From Candidatus Altimarinota bacterium (GTDB lineage Bacteria > Patescibacteriota > Gracilibacteria > BD1-5 > UBA2023), in the NCBI GenBank assembly GCA_024709505.1, contig JANJWP010000007.1:1-53945 (forward strand): DNA of 53,945 nucleotides. The letters are read 5' to 3'. Within the stretch, counting starts at the first letter, position 1. The number at the start of each line of letters is the position of its first letter. This document shows positions 46,355-53,945 of the stretch, in pieces. The position numbers were made by a program, and so were the translations under genes. Below the pieces are notes generated by a model. The model ran no database searches, was not told where the DNA came from, and was given only the letters and a program-made list of their open reading frames with translations.

Positions 46355-48771
46355 CCAGAAAGCTTCGCCGCTTCCGCCTTCTTTTTCTTTTCCTCCTTCA
46401 TTCGCTCCTTGTATTCCTCTTCGGCCTTCTTGAGCTTTCGTTCGTCTTCGACGATTTTCGTATTGAATTCGAGGATCTTTTTTTCGACGAGTTCGACGGG
46501 TTTGGAATATTTTTCGCGGCTTACCTTCAAAATGACGTCGCGCTTTTGTTCGGAAACGTCAACCCGATCGCGTATGGGTGCGAACGTCGTGGCCGAAAAA
46601 ACGGGCGATGGCATTCCGTCCACGAGGAGTTTAGCGTAAATGTCGTACTTTCGGAGGTTTTGGAGGTCATTGGTCGTAACGACTTCTTCGTCCATGATTT
46701 CCGACAACGTCGTCGCGTCGTGGTAGCCGACCTGAAACGACAGCGTGGTTCCCACGTTCCCGAATACGGCGCCACGGACGGTTTCGCTCATTTGGTCGAT
46801 GTACTGGTTCGCCATGACGAGGTTGAGCTTGTATTTTCGGGCCTCCGAAAGGATCGTCGCGAAAGAATCGGTGGCGAAATTCTGAAATTCGTCAACGTAG
46901 AGGTAGAAGTCGGTTCGGTCTTTCTCCGGAACGTCGGCCCGCCCCATCGCGTCGATCTGGAATTTGGTTACCATCATCGCCCCAAGGAGCGCCGAAGAGT
47001 CTTCGCCGATGCGGCCTTTGGAGAGATTCACGATGAAGATCTTCTTATTATCCATCACCCAACGGAGCGAGAACGGATTTTTCGGTTGTCCGAGAATGTT
47101 TCGCAAAAGGGAACTCGAAAGGAATTGCCCGACCTTGTTCAAAATCGGTCCGGCCGCTTCGACCTGTTGTTTTGGTTCCATCGCCTCGAATTCGTTTTGC
47201 CAAAAGCGGGCGAGATTGGGATCTTTGAGCTTTCCGACGATTTTTTGTCGATACGACTTCATGGTGAGCATGAGCGGGATTGACATGAGCGTCACGTCGG
47301 GCATTTCGAGCAAAGTCATCACGGTATTGCGCATGATGTGTTCGAGACGCGGCCCCCAAGAATCGCCGAAAATCTTTTTAAAGATCGACACGAGCCCCGA
47401 AGCGACGATGGGACGCAATTCGGGACGCACCTGTTCCAACATGTTGAACGCGATGGGGAATTTGTAATCCCCCGGATCAAAAAGGATCACGTCGTTAGTG
47501 CGGCTCTTCGGAATGGACGCGAGAATGGTTTCGGCCAAATCCCCGTGCGGATCGATGACCCCGACTCCCCGCCCCTTCATGATGTCGTCGTAGATCATGT
47601 TCTCGAGCAGGGTGGATTTTCCCATGCCCGTCTTACCGATGACGTACACGTGGCGGCGGCGGTCGCCAGGAAGGATTCCAAACGGCATGCTCGTGCCCCG
47701 GAAGTTGGTCGTTCCAATCGGGGTTCCCTCCTGATGGTTCGCGATGAGCGGCAAATTCGCCGGAGGTTCGAATTTTTTCGTCGTGACCCAGTTGATGCCG
47801 GGCGTCTTTACGTAGAGGGTCGGAAGATGGACGAGTCCGGCGAGTTCAGCCGAATTGAGAACGATTTTTTCACCGTTCAAGCGTGAGCGGATGCGATCTT
47901 CAACGTCAAGAAACGGGGCTTCGGCCTTGAACGCATTCGATTCCGGACGCGCAAAAATCGAAAGCGAGGTCGCGGCTTCGCGCAAGGCGGCGCGCGCGAC
48001 GGCTTCGTTTTTGGAATATGAAGCCACTCGGACCGAAACCTTGTATCCAAAGCTCTTGAGCTTCTCTTCGAGCGGGGATTTGTGGTCGTCGTGCTGGGGG
48101 CGTTCTTCGTGTTGGGCTTGCCCGCCACCGACGACGAGCAGCACGAATTTGGAAAGCAGCACGAACGGGAACGCCGCAATCTTAAAAAACGGCGCCGCGG
48201 GCGAAAGAAGCAGTTTTTTGACGAATTTCGGAGATTTTCCCGTCAGTACGGCGATGATTTTCGGCGACTTCCACTCGTCGTCGTGAGCGGAGCGGAAAAC
48301 CGTTTGAAACACCGTGACGTCGGAATTGCCGGACTTCGCGAGCGATCCGGTAATCGAAGACAAGGGATCGACGGTTTCCTTTTCGCTGCGCTCTTTGAAA
48401 TCCGAATAGATCTTCACCGGCTTGACGTAGTCGGTTTTCAGTCCGGCTTCGGCCACGAACGGCACCCCTTCGGGAAGGTAATCTTCGATTCGCACGATTT
48501 CCACCTGCGGGTAGTGGGCGTAGATTTGGTTTTCCAAAAGATCCGCGTGCGATTCGGGCGCAGTGAAAAAGAAACGGATGACCCCCCGAAAATGCACGAC
48601 CTCAAAGGAAAATTTCGGCGCCGAATGCGATTTGGAAAACCATCCCTTCTGGGTTTCGACGGTATCGTGGAGGATGTTGAGTATTTGCTCCGCGACGAAA
48701 ACCCCCTTCTCGTTGAGACGGTCTACCCGTACCTCGAGTACGGCGGTTTTCGGCGTAGCGGAATTTTCCAT
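46348..48771 (-). CDS. VirD4/TraG-like (HerA-FtsK superfamily) ATPase
   Basis: An 807-residue protein. The N-terminal ~370 residues are mixed alpha/beta with a short hydrophobic stretch (FFKIAAFPFVLLSKFVLLVV, near 200). The motor domain has Walker A VYVIGKTGMGKSTLLENMIY and GVGVIDPHGDLAETIL. It continues with FGDSWGPRLEHIMRNTVMTL and Walker B FYLYVDEFQNFATDSF, then ARKYKLNLVMANQYIDQM, a pattern of type IV coupling proteins and TraM-recognition domains. The tail is a Lys/Glu coiled coil (KKAEEEYKERMKEEKKKK). Homologues are widespread in CPR genomes, often near pilus genes, and may pump DNA or protein. No TGA in 807 codons. It ends in TAA within its terminator. Confidence 0.92.
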   Translation of the reverse strand: MENSATPKTAVLEVRVDRLNEKGVFVAEQILNILHDTVETQKGWFSKSHSAPKFSFEVVHFRGVIRFFFTAPESHADLLENQIYAHYPQVEIVRIEDYLPEGVPFVAEAGLKTDYVKPVKIYSDFKERSEKETVDPLSSITGSLAKSGNSDVTVFQTVFRSAHDDEWKSPKIIAVLTGKSPKFVKKLLLSPAAPFFKIAAFPFVLLSKFVLLVVGGGQAQHEERPQHDDHKSPLEEKLKSFGYKVSVRVASYSKNEAVARAALREAATSLSIFARPESNAFKAEAPFLDVEDRIRSRLNGEKIVLNSAELAGLVHLPTLYVKTPGINWVTTKKFEPPANLPLIANHQEGTPIGTTNFRGTSMPFGILPGDRRRHVYVIGKTGMGKSTLLENMIYDDIMKGRGVGVIDPHGDLAETILASIPKSRTNDVILFDPGDYKFPIAFNMLEQVRPELRPIVASGLVSIFKKIFGDSWGPRLEHIMRNTVMTLLEMPDVTLMSIPLMLTMKSYRQKIVGKLKDPNLARFWQNEFEAMEPKQQVEAAGPILNKVGQFLSSSLLRNILGQPKNPFSLRWVMDNKKIFIVNLSKGRIGEDSSALLGAMMVTKFQIDAMGRADVPEKDRTDFYLYVDEFQNFATDSFATILSEARKYKLNLVMANQYIDQMSETVRGAVFGNVGTTLSFQVGYHDATTLSEIMDEEVVTTNDLQNLRKYDIYAKLLVDGMPSPVFSATTFAPIRDRVDVSEQKRDVILKVSREKYSKPVELVEKKILEFNTKIVEDERKLKKAEEEYKERMKEEKKKKAEAAKLSGK

Positions 48772-48819
48772 CGATCGGTTCGGAAAACGCGATTATAACG
48801 AAGAAGTCAGGGCGGGCAA

Positions 48820-49785
48820 CTAATACGGATTCAACATCGCGCGGGCTTTGTTTTCGGCAAGGCGCTGATTGTTTTCGATCATCGAGGCGAACAGTGGGGC
48901 GAGATTTTCGGCGATGCGGATTTCGTAGTCGGAAAATTTCGTTTCGGCGCCCTTTTTTCCTAAAACGAGAAATCCCCGGAGTTCGCCCCCGCTCGAAAGA
49001 CGCAGAAGGTGCACGCGGTCGTTTTCTGACGTTCCCAAAATGGTCCCGGCGGAAGCGGTTGCCGGATCGTCGGGCGAAATTTCGCTTCCGACTTTTTGAT
49101 TGATCGGCCAAATCGAGGGAAACCGGGTATTGAACTTGTAAATGAGAAGTCCCGGGACCGCGGCATGCTGTTCGATGGCGACGATGTAATCGAGCGAAAG
49201 GGATTTTTTTAAAAGGTTGATCGCATCAAGAAGCCCACGCTCCCCCCGTTCCTTGTACGAGTTGATTTTTTCGGTCGTTTCGTAGAGGAGCGCCAATTCT
49301 TTTCCGGTATCCGCGAGACGGAGGCTCGTCGCGTCGTTGAGGTGTTTGTAGAAGGTCATGAGCGTTTCCGGAGAGAGTGATTCGAGATACTCGAAATCTT
49401 CCTTCGTGAGGGTTACGACGGAACTTGCCACGCAAGCTTCGGCCAAAACGTCTTTGCGGAAACGTCCCGAAAGGACGCCTTCGCCGATGAACGAACCGGC
49501 ATATGCCTTGCCGATTTCTTTCTTCTCTCCCGTCGGGTTGATGCGGAAAATTTTAAGCGCCCCGGAAGAAACGATATAGAAGTAAGGACTTTCCCCGGGT
49601 TCGAAAAGCACCTCCCCTTCGACTAGGGCCTTCTTCTTCTTTTTCGCGAATTCGTCGAATTTTTCCAAAAACGCGAAAACGGGGGCGACGGCCAATCCGG
49701 CCTTCAATCCCTCAAGGCCTTTGTGGGTTTCGGCGGCTGGGGTTTCGTTCCGGATTTCCGGGTTTTGCTCTTTGCGTTCTTTCAT
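48820..49785 (-). CDS. Cyclic-nucleotide-binding / GAF domain protein
   Basis: A 321-residue cytoplasmic protein. A cNMP-binding (CAP_ED-like) domain spans about residues 40-150: LVEGEVLFEPGESPYFYIVS, GALKIFRINPTGEKKEIGKA, YAGSFIGEGVLSGRFRKDVL. A helical linker (LYETTEKINSYKERGERGLL) precedes a GAF-like domain (about 190-310; SLDYIVAIEQHAAVPGLLIY, LRGFLVLGKKGAETKFSDYE). There is no DNA-binding domain, so it is not a CRP-type regulator. Lying 11 nt after pilT and before the VirD4-like ATPase, it may couple a nucleotide signal to pilus retraction or secretion. No TGA. It ends in TAG. Confidence 0.88.
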   Translation of the reverse strand: MKERKEQNPEIRNETPAAETHKGLEGLKAGLAVAPVFAFLEKFDEFAKKKKKALVEGEVLFEPGESPYFYIVSSGALKIFRINPTGEKKEIGKAYAGSFIGEGVLSGRFRKDVLAEACVASSVVTLTKEDFEYLESLSPETLMTFYKHLNDATSLRLADTGKELALLYETTEKINSYKERGERGLLDAINLLKKSLSLDYIVAIEQHAAVPGLLIYKFNTRFPSIWPINQKVGSEISPDDPATASAGTILGTSENDRVHLLRLSSGGELRGFLVLGKKGAETKFSDYEIRIAENLAPLFASMIENNQRLAENKARAMLNPY

Positions 49786-49796
49786 GTTCGAAAAAT

Positions 49797-50855
49797 TTAC
49801 CGGTGTTGCGCGACCAAATCCTTATCGCGAACGAAGCTCGCGAAGGTTTCGCGCGTAATGAACCCCTTCATGAAGAGGTTTTCGAGATAGCGATCCATGA
49901 GCACCATCCCTTCTTGGGATCCGAGTTCGATAATCGAGTACAATTGATGGGTGAGCCCCCGCAAAACGACCGATCGGACGGCGTCGTTATTGACGAGCAC
50001 TTCACGACAAACGACGCGGCCCTTTCCATCCTTTCTCGGAAGGAGTGCCTGGGAAACCACAGCGGTAAGGGCCATGGCAAGCTGGACGCGAACCTGTCCC
50101 TGTTGATTCGGAGGAAACGAATCAACGATGCGGTCGATGGACTGGACGGTATCGTTGGTATGCAAGGTTGAGAGGACGAGATGTCCGGTTTCGGCAAGGG
50201 TAAGGGCCGCTTGCATCGTTTCGGGATCGCGCATTTCGCCCACGAGAATGACGTCGGGATCTTCGCGCAGCGACGATTTTATCGCCCGAAGGAACGACTG
50301 CGTATGCGTTCCGACTTCACGCTGATGGATGAGGCAGTTTTTCGACGCGAAGTTGAATTCGATGGGATCTTCAATGGTAATGACGTGCTTCTTGAAGTTT
50401 TCGTTGATGTATTCGACCATCGAAGCGAGCGTGGTGGATTTTCCCGATCCGGTCGGGCCCGTTACGAGAATGAGCCCCTTTTCCTTGTGGAGAAGCTCCA
50501 TGACCGACTTGGGAATGGAAAGTTCCTCCGGCGTTGGGATTTTGGTGGAAATGTAGCGCATGGCAAGCCCTGGCCCCTTGACGTCATGATACGCGTTGAC
50601 GCGGAAGCGGTGTTCTTGCAGGGCATAGGAAAAATCGATTTCCTTTTGTTCGATGAACGCGGCATACCCGGTGCTTCAAAGCATGACGCGGGCGAACGAA
50701 TAGATATTTTCCGGGGTCGTTTCACCAAACGCTTCGACGACTTCAAGCTCTCCGTTATGCTTTCGGACGGTCGGACAAGCCCCGCTCGTAACATGGAGGT
50801 CGGGGAGCCTGTTTTCGATGACGTCGCGGAGGAGTTCGTGGAATTTTTCGATCAT
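49797..50855 (-). CDS. pilT: Type IV pilus retraction ATPase PilT
   Basis: A 352-residue hexameric motor for pilus retraction. The N-terminal domain has DLHVTSGACPTVRKHNGELE and IDFSYALQEHRFRVNAYHDV. Walker A is LILVTGPTGSGKSTTLASMV and the Asp box is HVITIEDPIEF. The His box and Walker B are IKSSLREDPDVILVGEMRDP, then GHLVLSTLHTND. The PilT-specific end is present, though the AIRNLIRE motif of classical PilT appears as GSQEGMVLMDRYLENLFMKG. TGA at 50676-50678 (residue 60) is Gly in RVML-G-STGYAAFIEQ. Under the standard code this gene would lose its first 98 residues. It ends in TAA. Confidence 0.96.
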
Positions 50856-50897
50856 GGGAATGCCGATAATTCGTCCGGTTTTCCGGACTTTGGAAAC

Positions 50898-50926
50898 ATG
50901 CTACCACGTTCCTTCGAATGAGGCAA
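50898..50926 (-). promoter_or_regulatory. Promoter of the pilT operon
   Basis: TTGCCT (50921-50926), a 17-nt spacer and TAGCAT (50898-50903). Confidence 0.45.
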
Positions 50927-50936
50927 AAAAGACCCC

Positions 50937-50964
50937 TTGCGAAGCGTTCCGTTTCGCGTATTAT
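50937..50964 (+). promoter_or_regulatory. Promoter of the YtxH-like gene
   Basis: TTGCGA (50937-50942), a 16-nt spacer and TATTAT (50959-50964), divergent from the pilT promoter. Confidence 0.5.
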
Positions 50965-50991
50965 TCGGGCGTACGGATAACCCAAACCCCT

Positions 50992-51519
50992 ATGAAAATC
51001 GGAAAAGTGCTCGCGCTCGCCGCCGGATACGCCGCCGGAATGGTCGTCGCGCTCCGTTTCGGAAAGAACGGAAAGAACAAGAATCTTGACGCCATAAAGA
51101 AGGACATCGAAGACATCCATAAAAATCTTTGGACCGAAGCCGAAGCGGCCATTTTCTCGGAAGAGAACAAAGAAAAGGTCGCCCAGCTCCGAAAACAGGC
51201 CGAAGCCGAAATCGCCGAATTCAAGAAAGAAGCCCAGGCCAAACTCCGCAATTGGAAAAAGCTCGGCGAAGAAAAGCGCAAAGAAGTAATGGTCGAGGTC
51301 GAATCGCTCTACGAACGTCGCGCGGAAATCCTCGAAGAAGCGAAAAAAACCGCTCTCGAAACCCTCGATGCCGGAAAGGAAACCTCCGAAAAAACCCTCG
51401 CGAAACTCCAGAAAAAAACCGAAAAGGTTGCGGCCGGGCTAAAAAAAGACCTCGAAAAAACCTTTAAAGACCTTAAGAAAAAGGCGAAATCCAAGGTTTC
51501 GAAGGTTACGAAGAAATAG
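50992..51519 (+). CDS. YtxH-like membrane-anchored coiled-coil protein
   Basis: A 175-residue protein. A short N-terminal membrane helix with small-residue motifs (IGKVLALAAGYAAGMVVALR) is followed by about 140 residues of nearly uninterrupted charged helix (KEKVAQLRKQAEAEIAEFKK, KEVMVEVESLYERRAEILEE). The end is very basic (KKDLEKTFKDLKKKAKSKVS). This is the YtxH/DUF883-like layout, often linked to general stress. The short leader (~21 nt) has no SD. No TGA. It ends in TAG and a terminator. It is directly upstream of grpE, consistent with a stress context. Confidence 0.85.
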   Translation: MKIGKVLALAAGYAAGMVVALRFGKNGKNKNLDAIKKDIEDIHKNLWTEAEAAIFSEENKEKVAQLRKQAEAEIAEFKKEAQAKLRNWKKLGEEKRKEVMVEVESLYERRAEILEEAKKTALETLDAGKETSEKTLAKLQKKTEKVAAGLKKDLEKTFKDLKKKAKSKVSKVTKK

Positions 51520-51535
51520 ATTCGCACACTCCCGG

Positions 51536-51562
51536 GACGTTCCTTCGGGGACGTCCTTTTCT
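51536..51562 (+). terminator. Terminator after the YtxH-like gene
   Basis: GGACGT-TCCTTCGGGG-ACGTCC-TTTTCTTT. Confidence 0.7.
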
Positions 51563-51591
51563 TTCCCTATCGCATCCGTAACTCCACGAAC

Positions 51592-52173
51592 ATGTCCGAC
51601 GCACAGGAACTCGAAAACGAACTCGCCTCCGGCGAAGGGGCTCAGAATCCGAATCCCGCTCAGCCTTACGCGAAATCGCAGGATCCGGATTCTTCCGTCC
51701 CTTCGCCCGAAGACTCCGCCCTCACTCAGGACTTCGACAACTTCGCCATCGAAATCGCCAAGCTCAAGGAAACCCTCGCGCGCTCGCAGGCCGACTACAA
51801 GAACCTCATGGTTCGAACGGAGCGCGAGCGGGTCGAAATGGGCGATTACGTCACCGAAAAGCTCGTCACGAAGCTTTTGCCAAGCGTTGACAATCTCGAA
51901 CGCCTCCTTTCCGGAACCCCCGAGAACGAACGCGCAAGCGTCTTATACCAAGGCGTGCAATCGACCTTTTCGGGGATCGTTCGCGTTCTCGAATCGCTCT
52001 CCGTTGCCTCCTTCGAATCGGCGGGTTCGCCGCTCAATCCTGACTTTCACGAAGCGGTCGCGCAAGTTCCGGGGACCGAAGGGATCGTAATATCGGAGCT
52101 CGAAAAAGGGTACAAACTCCGCGATAAAGTCATCCGCCACGCGAAAGTTACCGTAGGGAATGGTTCGCCTTAG
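51592..52173 (+). CDS. grpE: Nucleotide exchange factor GrpE
   Basis: A 193-residue cochaperone that releases ADP from DnaK. The disordered acidic/Pro-rich N-terminus (1-50) leads to the dimer coiled coil (IEIAKLKETLARSQADYKNL), then MVRTERERVEMGDYVTEKLV. The conserved LLPSVDNLERLLSG and the beta domain LNPDFHEAVAQVPGTEGIVI with GYKLRDKVIRHAKVTV complete the family pattern. No dnaK or hrcA is beside it and no CIRCE element is seen upstream. No TGA. It ends in TAG. Confidence 0.95.
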   Translation: MSDAQELENELASGEGAQNPNPAQPYAKSQDPDSSVPSPEDSALTQDFDNFAIEIAKLKETLARSQADYKNLMVRTERERVEMGDYVTEKLVTKLLPSVDNLERLLSGTPENERASVLYQGVQSTFSGIVRVLESLSVASFESAGSPLNPDFHEAVAQVPGTEGIVISELEKGYKLRDKVIRHAKVTVGNGSP

Positions 52174-52206
52174 AAAATTCCCCGGATAAATCCGGGGAAT
52201 TTTCAA
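52174..52206. terminator. Bidirectional terminator
   Basis: AAAATTCCCCGGA-TAAA-TCCGGGGAATTTTC between grpE and the vanX-like gene. Confidence 0.9.
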
Positions 52207-52221
52207 GGAACGAAAGGCGGT

Positions 52222-52965
52222 TTATCCGATTTTTCCATACCTTGCGACCGAATCCGGCGGGAGAAATCCCCGTCGGATTTTTTCAAACACGGCGTGTTGA
52301 TCGCCAAGAGAAAAATGCCACCATTCATGGGGCAACCGGGTAAATCCGGAGGACTCCATGAACGCCCGTAAAGTTTGGCGGTTTTCGTGGAATTTATCGG
52401 CATGCGGATGGTCGCTCTCGAAAAACGAATCCGGGTGGGCGTTTTCCGGATCGTCAATGGAAGACCCCATGTCCAACTCACGTCCGAAAGCGTCAACGAT
52501 GGTAACGTCCACGGCCCCTCCGGTCGAATGCGGAGGCGGGGCGGAAGGATCGTCAATTGCTGGGGCCCAGATTCCGTGAGCATGGGCATACGCGCGTTCG
52601 CGGATTTCGTCTTCGGCTTCGAAAAGGAGAATTCCCGAAACCTTTCGGCAGTATTCGTCAGCAACGTGATCGACCATGTAGGATTGTACCGCCACGGGAC
52701 GAAAGGCATCGTAAATTTTCAGCCGGTATCCGGGATGGAACTCGTCAAGAAGCCCGGCCGCTTTCTGCAACCCCGCCAACACCGAAAGCCGGACCGAGTA
52801 CGGATCCGCGCTGCCATATGGCGCGCCTAAAGCCGAATACGGATGCGGCTCGGAAAAAACGAAGCGCCCGTCGCGGGAAATGGGAACGAGCGGCTCGCCG
52901 CATTCGACGATGCGGATTTCGTGGCGGGATTTCGGAAATTCGAAGGCGGAGGGCGAAGACTCCAT
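52222..52965 (-). CDS. D-alanyl-D-alanine dipeptidase (VanX/DdpX-type, M15D)
   Basis: A 247-residue zinc peptidase that splits D-Ala-D-Ala. Family motifs include LKIYDAFRPVAVQ, the zinc site HSTGGAVDVTIVDAFGRELD (HxxxxxxD), the catalytic region and the second metal His in RLPHEWWHFSLG. There is no signal peptide, so it is cytoplasmic as for VanX, and may recycle wall D-Ala-D-Ala as nutrient rather than give vancomycin resistance. The start is 2 nt after the upstream unknown gene stop, so the two are co-translated. No TGA. It ends in TAA. Confidence 0.93.
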   Translation of the reverse strand: MESSPSAFEFPKSRHEIRIVECGEPLVPISRDGRFVFSEPHPYSALGAPYGSADPYSVRLSVLAGLQKAAGLLDEFHPGYRLKIYDAFRPVAVQSYMVDHVADEYCRKVSGILLFEAEDEIRERAYAHAHGIWAPAIDDPSAPPPHSTGGAVDVTIVDAFGRELDMGSSIDDPENAHPDSFFESDHPHADKFHENRQTLRAFMESSGFTRLPHEWWHFSLGDQHAVFEKIRRGFLPPDSVARYGKIG

Positions 52966-52967
52966 GT

Positions 52968-53855
52968 TTAGAGGACGTTATTCGGAGATGGGACAAGGGC
53001 ACGGGAAACCGATTCGGTCGTATGGTCCAATACTTTTTCAGAGCGCTTCCCATACAACGCTTCTTCAACTTCCGGAAGCCCGAAACGATCAAGAATGGAA
53101 AACGCCCCCACTACGGCCCCTCCCAACAATACCGTAATGTCCGATTTAGACATCACCACCTCATACGGAACCTTCCCGGCTGCGATGGAATCTTCCGATT
53201 CAATGTCCTTCGGCTCTTTAAAAACGGTTTCCAAAGAGTTTTTGCGTTCTAAAATCGAGATGCGTCCAGAACCCGGAAAATGCAGCACCGGATCGCCCTT
53301 CCAACCATCGCCCTTGCACACCCCATCCGCATCGAATCCATAGCCCAAAAACGAGTTCGCGGATTCGTGAAACCTTTCTCCGATAAGCGTTTCGGTATGC
53401 ACGTGGAGCTCGGCAATGGCGTTCGGCGCATATTCGCGGAGGCTTTGCGGCGTTCCGTTCGGGCCGAATACCTGACGAAGCGCCAGTTGTGCTATCAGGC
53501 TCCGATCGTTTGGACCCGGGCGGAGCTTGCATCCGAAGCTGCGATTCGCGTGCATGGTCTTCCGAATGAAATCAACCTCGCCGGAAGGATTGAAGAACAC
53601 TTCCGTGAGAATGGGGGCAAATGAGGCGCCAGGATCCATCCAGGAAAGTTCGTTCAGAAAACCGTTTGAAATCTTCAGGCTCCCGCGCACGTTGGTGGGC
53701 GTATCGAAATGGTAAAGCTCGCCCCCTTCGATTTGCCTGGAGAACGAAGACTGGAAGAGTTTTTTAAGAAATCTTCCCCAAGGCTTCGTTTCATCCAGAA
53801 TTTCGGGGGACGAAAAACAATTCGACTCAAAAAAGCTTGGTTCAATGAGTTGCAT
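52968..53855 (-). CDS. Unknown 295-residue soluble protein upstream of vanX
   Basis: The start MQLIEPSFFESNCFSSPEIL is chosen at the first ATG; an in-frame TTG at 53900 overlaps the promoter. Notable stretches are GELYHFDTPTNVRGSLKISN, ASFAPILTEVFFNPSGEVDF, NAIAELHVHTETLIGERFHE and ISILERKNSLETVFKEPKDI. There is no membrane segment or motif I can assign. It is joined to vanX by a 2-nt gap (TAAAC-ATG), so the two likely act together, perhaps in peptidoglycan or dipeptide metabolism. No TGA. It ends in TAA. Confidence 0.75.
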   Translation of the reverse strand: MQLIEPSFFESNCFSSPEILDETKPWGRFLKKLFQSSFSRQIEGGELYHFDTPTNVRGSLKISNGFLNELSWMDPGASFAPILTEVFFNPSGEVDFIRKTMHANRSFGCKLRPGPNDRSLIAQLALRQVFGPNGTPQSLREYAPNAIAELHVHTETLIGERFHESANSFLGYGFDADGVCKGDGWKGDPVLHFPGSGRISILERKNSLETVFKEPKDIESEDSIAAGKVPYEVVMSKSDITVLLGGAVVGAFSILDRFGLPEVEEALYGKRSEKVLDHTTESVSRALVPSPNNVL

Positions 53856-53886
53856 GGGAATGCCAAGATGAAGAATATTCAAATGA

Positions 53887-53914
53887 AAAATAACCACCAA
53901 AAAGAATATGTCAA
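53887..53914 (-). promoter_or_regulatory. Promoter of the unknown/vanX operon
   Basis: TTGACA (53909-53914), a 16-nt spacer and TATTTT (53887-53892). Confidence 0.65.
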
Positions 53915-53945
53915 TACTGGAAAACCAACGAAAAAACCGCCCTCT

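Overview
The window reads coherently only if TGA is sense. In at least six conserved families an in-frame TGA sits exactly where glycine is expected: RecG Walker A, the TrxB GxGDTA loop, the start of RuvA, two PBP2 motifs and the CAP domain. Almost all genes end in TAA or TAG. This is genetic code 25 (UGA = Gly), known from Candidatus Gracilibacteria (BD1-5) and Absconditabacteria (SR1). The single-membrane-style gene set (type IV pilus, PBP2, VanX-type dipeptidase, giant secreted proteins, polysaccharide pyruvyl transferase) fits such a CPR bacterium. Base composition looks GC-rich for the group, with Gly normally written GGA/GGC. All coordinates below are for code-25 genes, many of which look split under the standard code.

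Layout: 1-11 kb holds aspS (5' part) with a T-box-like leader, two membrane proteins, secreted beta-propeller and RlpA/CAP proteins, a cyclophilin, a DedA protein and a Fur regulator. 11.0-13.7 kb is leuS. 13.8-18.7 kb is an accessory block: an MFS transporter, an exonuclease cassette, and a kinase-fold protein with a small partner. It is strikingly TGA-rich and contains a direct repeat pair next to tRNA-Lys. 19.3-32.5 kb is one continuous gene for a secreted protein of about 4,381 residues. It is followed by tsaB, a PH-domain membrane protein and trxB. 34.7-41.6 kb carries a tail-fibre-like secreted protein, cell-envelope genes, ruvA, a pseudopilin and recG. 41.6-46.3 kb has tRNA-His, rpsA, PBP2 and a degenerate PriA-like protein. 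46.3-50.9 kb is a pilT / cNMP-GAF / VirD4-like ATPase operon. The end has a YtxH-like coiled coil, grpE, vanX and an unknown gene.

Most genes lack a Shine-Dalgarno site and have short 5' UTRs. A minority (starts at 1800, 6068, 9717 and 18734) have a strong SD, and three of these also have a perfect 5'-UTR hairpin. Recognisable promoters are mostly TTGAC(A/T)-like, with a recurrent 16-nt spacer and a TATTWT-like -10. Two of the SD/hairpin genes have only TGA as a possible stop before their terminator, an unexpected exception to the code.
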